Positions 29,265 through 33,672 of a DNA stretch of 33,672 nucleotides are shown in pieces. The stretch's first letter is position 1; each line of letters opens with the position of its first letter. The notes under the pieces are model-generated. The model saw only the letters and a program-made list of their open reading frames with translations, did not search any database and was not told where the DNA came from. Where the stretch lies: contig CAYRCU010000009.1 of assembly GCA_964422865.1 (NCBI GenBank), positions 1-33,672 of the forward strand, written 5' to 3'. This DNA comes from CAYRCU01 sp964422865. Its GTDB lineage: Bacteria > Patescibacteriota > Microgenomatia > UBA8517. The position numbers and the translations under genes are program-made.

Positions 29265-30578
29265 GTGGGGAAAATCCAGAACTTAATAAAACAAGAAAAA
29301 AAGCGTCAAAGCGAGACACTTATGATGATTTCGTCTGAAAATTATACCTATCCTGAGGTAAGGAAAGCTGTTGGGAGTTGCTTGATGCATAAATATGCCG
29401 AGGGACAACCCGGGAAGCGTTATTATCAGGGTATGGGTGTGGTTGATGAAGTGGAGGGATATTGTGAAGAGCAGGCTTTGAGGACCTTTGCTCTTGATGG
29501 GAGCAGGTGGGGGGTAAATGTGCAAGCTTATTCAGGTACGCCCGCGAATTTGGCGATTTATAATGCCCTTTTAAGCCCGGGTGACAAGATTATGTCCATG
29601 TTTCTGCCTGACGGCGGGCATTTGAGTCATGGATGGGAGTATAAGGGTAGAAAGCTTACTGCGGTATCTAAGTTCTATAAAGTTAATTTTTATCGTGTTG
29701 ATCCTGGGACTAATGTTTTTGACTATGCACAAATTGAAAGGCAGGTGCGGAAAAGTAAACCCAAACTTTTAATTTCGGGTGGCACTGCCTATCCACGGGA
29801 GATTGATCACGCCCGGATGGGTGAGATTGCCGGAAGTGTGGGAGCTTATTATCTTGCTGATGTTAGTCATGAGGCGGGACTAATTGCGGGAGGTGTTAGC
29901 AAATCTCCTTTTGGCTCGGCTGATGTGGTGATGATGACTACCCACAAAACCCTGCGCGGTCCGAGAGGAGCCTTGATATTTGCAAGAAGCCGGTTAATGG
30001 AACGGATAGATTCTTCAATTTTTCCCGGATTTCAGGGTGGGCCTCACTTGCATACAATTGCCGGGATTGCCGTTGCTTTTGAAAAAGCTCAAAGCAAAAC
30101 CTTTGCAAAGTATGCAAAGCAGGTTGTGGTCAATGCGCAGATGCTTGCAGGTGAGCTTCAGAAATATGATTTTGATGTTGTTAGTGGAGGAACTGATAAA
30201 CACTTGGTACTGGTTGATATTAGAAACAAGGATATAACCGGTTGGCATACTGCCTGGGCTTTGGAAAAGGCGGGGATTATAGTTAATCGGAATACAATTC
30301 CCAATGACACAGGCTCACCTTATTATCCATCCGGGTTGCGGCTGGGGACTCCGGCAATAACCGTGCGGGGCATGAAGGAGCGAGAGATGAGACAGATTGC
30401 TTCTTGGATCAATAGTGTGGTTGAACATGTCGGCAGGTGCAGGATCCCGGAGGATAGGGAGAAACAAAACCGGAAATTAAAACAATTTAAACAGCAAATT
30501 AATCATGATCGGTTCTTAAAGAAGGTTAATAGAGAGGTAAGAGAGCTTTGCAGAAAATTTCCGGTTACCTTAGAGTAG
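29265..30578 (+). CDS. glyA: serine hydroxymethyltransferase
   Basis: 437 aa from a GTG. SENYTYPEVRKAVGS, YYQGMGVVDEVEGYCEEQAL, YSGTPANLAIYNALL, the PLP lysine K228 in MMTTHKTLRGPRGAL, FPGFQGGPH and the C-terminal GLRLGTPAITVRGM are family blocks. It transfers the serine hydroxymethyl group to THF, giving glycine and methylene-THF, the cofactor for thymidylate synthase. An extended -10 (TGT-TAAAAT, 29253-29258) ends 6 nt before the GTG, so a separate leaderless transcript is predicted despite the metabolic link to upstream genes. Confidence 0.95.
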   Translation: MGKIQNLIKQEKKRQSETLMMISSENYTYPEVRKAVGSCLMHKYAEGQPGKRYYQGMGVVDEVEGYCEEQALRTFALDGSRWGVNVQAYSGTPANLAIYNALLSPGDKIMSMFLPDGGHLSHGWEYKGRKLTAVSKFYKVNFYRVDPGTNVFDYAQIERQVRKSKPKLLISGGTAYPREIDHARMGEIAGSVGAYYLADVSHEAGLIAGGVSKSPFGSADVVMMTTHKTLRGPRGALIFARSRLMERIDSSIFPGFQGGPHLHTIAGIAVAFEKAQSKTFAKYAKQVVVNAQMLAGELQKYDFDVVSGGTDKHLVLVDIRNKDITGWHTAWALEKAGIIVNRNTIPNDTGSPYYPSGLRLGTPAITVRGMKEREMRQIASWINSVVEHVGRCRIPEDREKQNRKLKQFKQQINHDRFLKKVNREVRELCRKFPVTLE

Positions 30579-30614
30579 CTCATCTCGGTAAGTTTCTAGC
30601 TCTCCGCTTTTTGG

Positions 30615-30620
30615 TACAAT
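30615..30620 (+). promoter_or_regulatory. extended -10 of folD
   Basis: TTGGTACAAT ends 5 nt before the ATG at 30626. The same TTGGTACAAT string precedes rseP (33259-33268). Confidence 0.6.
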
Positions 30621-30625
30621 ATCGC

Positions 30626-31417
30626 ATGGCTGTGATTTATGACGGGAAGCGCCAGGCGGAGTTGCTGGAAGGAATAGTTAAGAATAATGTTCTTCGGTTG
30701 AGGGATGATAGGGATGTTGTCCCCAGGCTTGTGACAATATTGGTTGGGGATGACCCGGCTGGCAGAGTTTATGTAAATCTTAAAAAAGCTGCTGCGGAGA
30801 GGGTCGGGTGCAAGCTTGATATTGTGTATTTTGAAAAAATTTCAGTTCCGGAGCTTGCAAGTAAAGTTAAGGTCCTTTGTGATAACAAGGATGTACATGG
30901 CGTGATGGTTCAGCTTCCTCTCCCGGGTAAGATGGATAGCTTGAGAAGTAGAGTAATTGACGCGATTTTGCCTTCTAAGGACGTGGATGGTCTGCGGGAG
31001 GACTCGCCTTTTTACCATCCGACCGCTCTTGCTATTTATGATATTGTTTCGATCCCGATGATGCAAGGAAATGAGAAAATTGTTCTTGTGGGAGATAAAG
31101 GGATGGTCGGAAGGGGAGTAAAAAGATTGTTTGGAGACAGGGGAATAGAATATGTTGGCATTGACAAGGGTGATGATTTTTCGATTTTGAAGGAGGCTGA
31201 CATTGTGGTTAATGTAACAGGCAAGGAAGGTTTGGTGACGGCAGATGTGATTAAAAAGGGGGCGGCGGTTGTTGATATAGGGTCTTTTGGGGGAAGCATT
31301 GATTTTGAAGAGATTTCAAAAAAGGCGAAGTTTGTTACCCCCGCCGTTGGCGGGGTTGGTCCGGTGACAATAGCGTATTTGCTTGAAAATTTGTATCGGG
31401 CGGCATTTTTGCTATAA
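30626..31417 (+). CDS. folD: methylene-THF dehydrogenase/cyclohydrolase (FolD), divergent
   Basis: 263 aa. The substrate-site Y49 and K53 lie in GRVYVNLKKAA, followed by VMVQLPLPG, SKDVDGL and a Rossmann half (KIVLVGDKGMVGRGV), ending AVGGVGPVTIAYLLEN. It interconverts 5,10-methylene-, methenyl- and 10-formyl-THF. Two usual motifs are altered: the PCTP after DVDG is FYHPTALAI with no Cys, and GRSxxVGxP reads GDKGMVGRG. Overall placement next to glyA supports FolD. An upstream in-frame extension overlapping glyA is rejected because of the promoter position. Its stop overlaps the rpsB -10. Confidence 0.92.
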   Translation: MAVIYDGKRQAELLEGIVKNNVLRLRDDRDVVPRLVTILVGDDPAGRVYVNLKKAAAERVGCKLDIVYFEKISVPELASKVKVLCDNKDVHGVMVQLPLPGKMDSLRSRVIDAILPSKDVDGLREDSPFYHPTALAIYDIVSIPMMQGNEKIVLVGDKGMVGRGVKRLFGDRGIEYVGIDKGDDFSILKEADIVVNVTGKEGLVTADVIKKGAAVVDIGSFGGSIDFEEISKKAKFVTPAVGGVGPVTIAYLLENLYRAAFLL

Positions 31418-31418
31418 T
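31391..31418 (+). promoter_or_regulatory. promoter of rpsB-tsf
   Basis: TTGTAT (31391-31396), 16 nt and TATAAT (31413-31418), overlapping the folD stop. It gives a leader of about 85 nt, long for this genome. Confidence 0.65.
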
Positions 31419-31449
31419 GCCTGGAATAACGCATACCTAAAGCAAAAGG

Positions 31450-31500
31450 ACCCCTGAGGCTTCATGGCTTTAAGCTTAGGTAGAGGATTAAGGGGTTTTT
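31450..31500 (+). promoter_or_regulatory. rpsB leader with terminator-like hairpin
   Basis: ACCCCT (31450-31455) can pair with AGGGGT (31491-31496), with an inner bulged helix between CCTGAGGCTT and AAGCTTAGG. TTTTT follows at 31496-31500. The right arm AGGGG is also the only purine-rich ribosome site before the rpsB ATG (31509). The structure could therefore both terminate transcription and hide the ribosome site, as expected of S2 autoregulation, although the mechanism is inference. Confidence 0.5.
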
Positions 31501-31508
31501 ATAGATCA

Positions 31509-32210
31509 ATGCCAGTTAAAACAAAATCAAAAATTGACGTTTCTGTTGAAAAGCTCCTTGAGACGGGGGCTCATTTTGGGCATCAATATCGCCGCTGGAA
31601 TCCAAAGATGAAACCTTTTTTGTACAAAGTTCAGGATGGTGTTTTTGTGTTTGACTTGATTAAGACCAAGAAATTATTAGAAGAAGCTTTGGCTGCGATT
31701 CAAAAGGCTTCTTCGGAGGGAAAAACTATATTATTTGTAGGAACGAAAAAACAAATAAAGGATAAGGTTAAAGAGGTTGCGGAAAAGGCTGGTTGTCCCT
31801 TTGTTGTAGAGCGATGGCTTGGGGGCACTTTTACTAATTTTTCTCAAATGGAGAGAACTTTTGCGAGAATGGAGGAACTTAGGAAACTGCTTAAAACAGC
31901 TTCGAAGGAGGGATACACGAAGAGGGAAATTCTTATGATGACCAGGAAACTTGAAAAAATGGAGAGGATGGTTGGAGGCATAGTAGGTCTTAAAAAGATT
32001 CCTGAGGTTGTAATTATTGTGGATGTTAAGAAAGAGAGGGGAGTGGTGGAGGAAGCTAAAAGAAAGGGTGTTGAGGTTGTCGGGATAGTTGATTCGAATG
32101 GAGACCCTGATGATATTGACTGGGTTATTCCAATGAACGATGATGCAACAGGTGCCTTGGAGTATGTACTGGATTTAATGGGTGAGGCTGTAGGTGGAAA
32201 GAAGAAATGA
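31509..32210 (+). CDS. rpsB: 30S ribosomal protein S2
   Basis: 233 aa from the ATG at 31509 (MPVKTKSKIDVSVEKLLETG). AHFGHQYRRWNPKMKPFLY, ILFVGTKKQIKDKV, RWLGGTFTNF, PEVVIIVDVKKERGVVEEA and VVGIVDSNGDPDDIDWVIPMNDDA are canonical S2 blocks. An ATG at 31464 is in frame but falls within the leader hairpin. Its stop overlaps the tsf start (ATGA), so S2 and EF-Ts are translationally coupled. Confidence 0.96.
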   Translation: MPVKTKSKIDVSVEKLLETGAHFGHQYRRWNPKMKPFLYKVQDGVFVFDLIKTKKLLEEALAAIQKASSEGKTILFVGTKKQIKDKVKEVAEKAGCPFVVERWLGGTFTNFSQMERTFARMEELRKLLKTASKEGYTKREILMMTRKLEKMERMVGGIVGLKKIPEVVIIVDVKKERGVVEEAKRKGVEVVGIVDSNGDPDDIDWVIPMNDDATGALEYVLDLMGEAVGGKKK

Positions 32211-32674
32211 AGATGAAGATTGATACTAAACTGATTAGCAAACTTAGGGAGGAGACAGGGGCTCCGGTGATTCGTGTGAAGAAAGTTTTGGAGGAGGTGG
32301 GTGGAGATACTAAAAAAGCTGCGGGGATTCTTATGAAAGAAGGATTTGAAAAAACTGCGAAGAGAGCAGATCGAAAAACCAGTCAGGGGATGATTGCTTC
32401 CTATGTCCATCACAATAACAAAGTTGCTGCTATGGTGGAGCTTCTTTGTGAGACAGATTTTGTTGCCAGAAATGACCTTTTTGTGAAACTCGCCCATGAC
32501 CTTGCCATGCAGGTGGCCAGTATGGGAGCTAAAGATGCAGGGGAACTTATGGGTCAGGTTTTTATTAAAGATCCGAAGAAGAAGGTAAAGGATTTGGTTG
32601 ATGAAGTTATTGTCAAGACAGGGGAAAATGTGAGAATTGGGAGAATTTCAAGGCTTGAGATTGGATCGAAGTGA
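32207..32674 (+). CDS. tsf: elongation factor Ts (short)
   Basis: 155 aa. The N-terminal UBA-like module (LISKLREETGAPVIRVKKVLEEVGGD) and the core with ASYVHHNNKVAAMVELLCETDFVARNDLFVKLAHDLAMQVA, including the TDFV motif that drives nucleotide exchange on EF-Tu. Only one core subdomain is present; E. coli EF-Ts is about 283 aa with two. Short EF-Ts forms are known in other lineages. A translated ATG two codons later is also possible. Confidence 0.95.
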   Translation: MKMKIDTKLISKLREETGAPVIRVKKVLEEVGGDTKKAAGILMKEGFEKTAKRADRKTSQGMIASYVHHNNKVAAMVELLCETDFVARNDLFVKLAHDLAMQVASMGAKDAGELMGQVFIKDPKKKVKDLVDEVIVKTGENVRIGRISRLEIGSK

Positions 32675-32680
32675 TATAAT
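32675..32680 (+). promoter_or_regulatory. -10 box of frr
   Basis: TGA-TATAAT directly follows the tsf stop codon and ends 8 nt before the frr ATG, predicting a leaderless frr mRNA besides read-through from rpsB-tsf. Confidence 0.55.
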
Positions 32681-32688
32681 GTTTTTAG

Positions 32689-33243
32689 ATGGATGAGAGC
32701 AGTGTGAGAGCGAGAATGGCTTCCGTTTTGGATATTGTGGGGGAGGAAATATCTTCGATTAGGACGGGAAGAGCGACTGTTTCACTTGTTGAAGATGTAG
32801 TGATTGATGCCTATGGCGGGACGCAGAAGCTTCGGCTTGTGGAGCTTTCATCAATTACTGTTCCTGATGCGGAGACGATTGTTATTGAACCGTGGGATAA
32901 GAGTATTGTTGGGGATATCAGGAAGGGGCTCCAGGCGGCAAATCTCGGATTTAATCCATCTGTAGATGGAGACATAATTAGGATTAACCTCCCTCCAATG
33001 ACTACTGAAGATAGGGAGAAGTATGTGAAGTTACTTAAAAGCAAGATTGAGAACGGGAGGATAATGATTAGGCAAATTAGGGGGGAAGCTATGCGTGAAA
33101 TAAAAAATGCTTTTGAGAAAGGTGAGATCTCGGAAGATGTAAGGTTTGCACAGGAAAAAAAGCTTCAGGGGCTGACGGATGAATTTGTTGGAAAGATAGA
33201 AGAGATTGGAGAGATGCAGAGAAAGAAACTTCTTCAGGTATAG
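32689..33243 (+). CDS. frr: ribosome recycling factor
   Basis: 184 aa, the standard length. SSIRTGRATVSLVEDVVIDAYGG, LSSITVPDAETIVIEPWDKS, GLNPSVDG-type ANLGFNPSVDGDIIRINLPPMTTEDREKYV and the C-terminal long helix are diagnostic. With EF-G it splits post-termination ribosomes. It follows rpsB-tsf in the common bacterial order, although pyrH, normally between tsf and frr, is missing here. Confidence 0.96.
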   Translation: MDESSVRARMASVLDIVGEEISSIRTGRATVSLVEDVVIDAYGGTQKLRLVELSSITVPDAETIVIEPWDKSIVGDIRKGLQAANLGFNPSVDGDIIRINLPPMTTEDREKYVKLLKSKIENGRIMIRQIRGEAMREIKNAFEKGEISEDVRFAQEKKLQGLTDEFVGKIEEIGEMQRKKLLQV

Positions 33244-33258
33244 ATTATTATTGCTTTC

Positions 33259-33268
33259 TTGGTACAAT
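33259..33268 (+). promoter_or_regulatory. extended -10 of rseP
   Basis: TTGGTACAAT, identical to the folD element, ends 6 nt before the ATG at 33275. Confidence 0.6.
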
Positions 33269-33274
33269 GCAGGG

Positions 33275-33672
33275 ATGAATGTTGCGGTTGCCGTTTTTTT
33301 AATTTCGATTTTGATTTTTGTTCATGAGCTTGGACACTATTTGGCTGCAAAGCTGAGTGGTATTTGGGTGGAGGAGTTTGGAATTGGATTTCCTCCGAGG
33401 ATTTGGGGGAAAAAGATTGGTGGGACTTTGTATAGCATTAACGCGCTTCCGATTGGAGGGTTTGTGAGGCTTCATGGAGAGGAGATTGGAGATAAGACAA
33501 AATACCCGGACCGTGCTTATAAAAATAAATCGAAGTGTGCACGTGCGTTTGTCGGAGTGAGTGGGGTTTTAATGAACATGTTTTTGGCTGTGATTGTCTT
33601 GACGATAATCAATTGGTCTTTGGGGATTTCCAAAGGAGTTGTGGTCGTTGAAGTGACGGAAGATACTCCAGC
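33275..33672 (+). CDS. rseP: RseP-type site-2 protease (C-terminus cut by window edge)
   Basis: 132 codons are visible. The first span contains HELGH (H17, E18, H21), the zinc site, followed by SGIWVEEFGIGFPPRIWGKKIGG and INALPIGGFVRLHGE, typical of RseP/YluC. ARAFVGVSGVLMNMFLAVIVLTII matches the conserved GPxxN-like region (here GVLMN), and VVVEVTEDTPA begins a PDZ domain. It performs intramembrane cleavage of regulators such as anti-sigma factors. It follows frr, a common position for this gene. Confidence 0.94.
   Translation, partial: MNVAVAVFLISILIFVHELGHYLAAKLSGIWVEEFGIGFPPRIWGKKIGGTLYSINALPIGGFVRLHGEEIGDKTKYPDRAYKNKSKCARAFVGVSGVLMNMFLAVIVLTIINWSLGISKGVVVVEVTEDTP

Overview
The window looks like a chromosomal segment of a Candidate Phyla Radiation (Patescibacteria) genome. 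Microgenomates is my best guess, but that is inference from gene order and protein style, not a search. The signs are a compact set of housekeeping genes, trimmed proteins (EF-Ts of 155 aa, DprA of 216 aa), zinc-binding L28 and L33, and coding strands rich in G and T. UGA is used as a stop (rpsB, tsf, def), which argues against the recoded CPR lineages. A 100-N scaffold gap (759-858) shows this is a draft assembly broken inside a repeat array.

Layout. 1-3250: secE-nusG-small ORF-rplK on the minus strand, interrupted by a REP-like palindrome array, then rnhB and rpsU. 3374-5936: an ABC-2 exporter (two permeases and an ATPase). 5981-14690: an accessory zone with a possible PD-(D/E)XK-fold protein, a DUF5674 pair, a RelBE-type toxin-antitoxin, a HEAT-repeat protein, a radical-SAM peptide-modification locus, a transglutaminase-like protein, Nudix genes, a GIY-YIG protein, several broken genes, short dispersed repeats, a tRNA-Trp-derived tandem repeat and a second REP-like array. 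14710-18460: rpmG, four tRNAs counting tRNA-Trp upstream, a CapA-like phosphoesterase, a surface protein, a MazG-like protein, a likely new structured RNA and an M50 protease. 18500-25423: rpmB, fmt-def, then mreB, pbp2, dprA and topA. 25407-31417: a pyrimidine and one-carbon block (dut, a nucleotidyltransferase, a HIT-like protein, a dCMP-deaminase-like protein, an MtrA/thymidylate-synthase fusion, glyA, folD). 31509-end: rpsB-tsf-frr-rseP.

How parts work together. dUTPase and the deaminase would supply dUMP, and GlyA and FolD would supply and recycle methylene-tetrahydrofolate for the thymidylate-synthase-like fusion, so dut-to-folD reads as a dTMP module, with two extra nucleotidyl-transfer genes whose role is unclear. 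The most exciting locus is 9427-10995: a strong promoter, a UUCG hairpin, a 64-aa precursor ending in two Y-x-x-Y-x-D repeats, an intercistronic hairpin, a radical SAM/SPASM maturase and a clean terminator. It is a self-contained candidate RiPP operon, probably of the three-residue cyclophane type. Its consensus Shine-Dalgarno sites contrast with most other genes here, whose -10 boxes lie only 5-9 nt from the start codon and so predict leaderless mRNAs.
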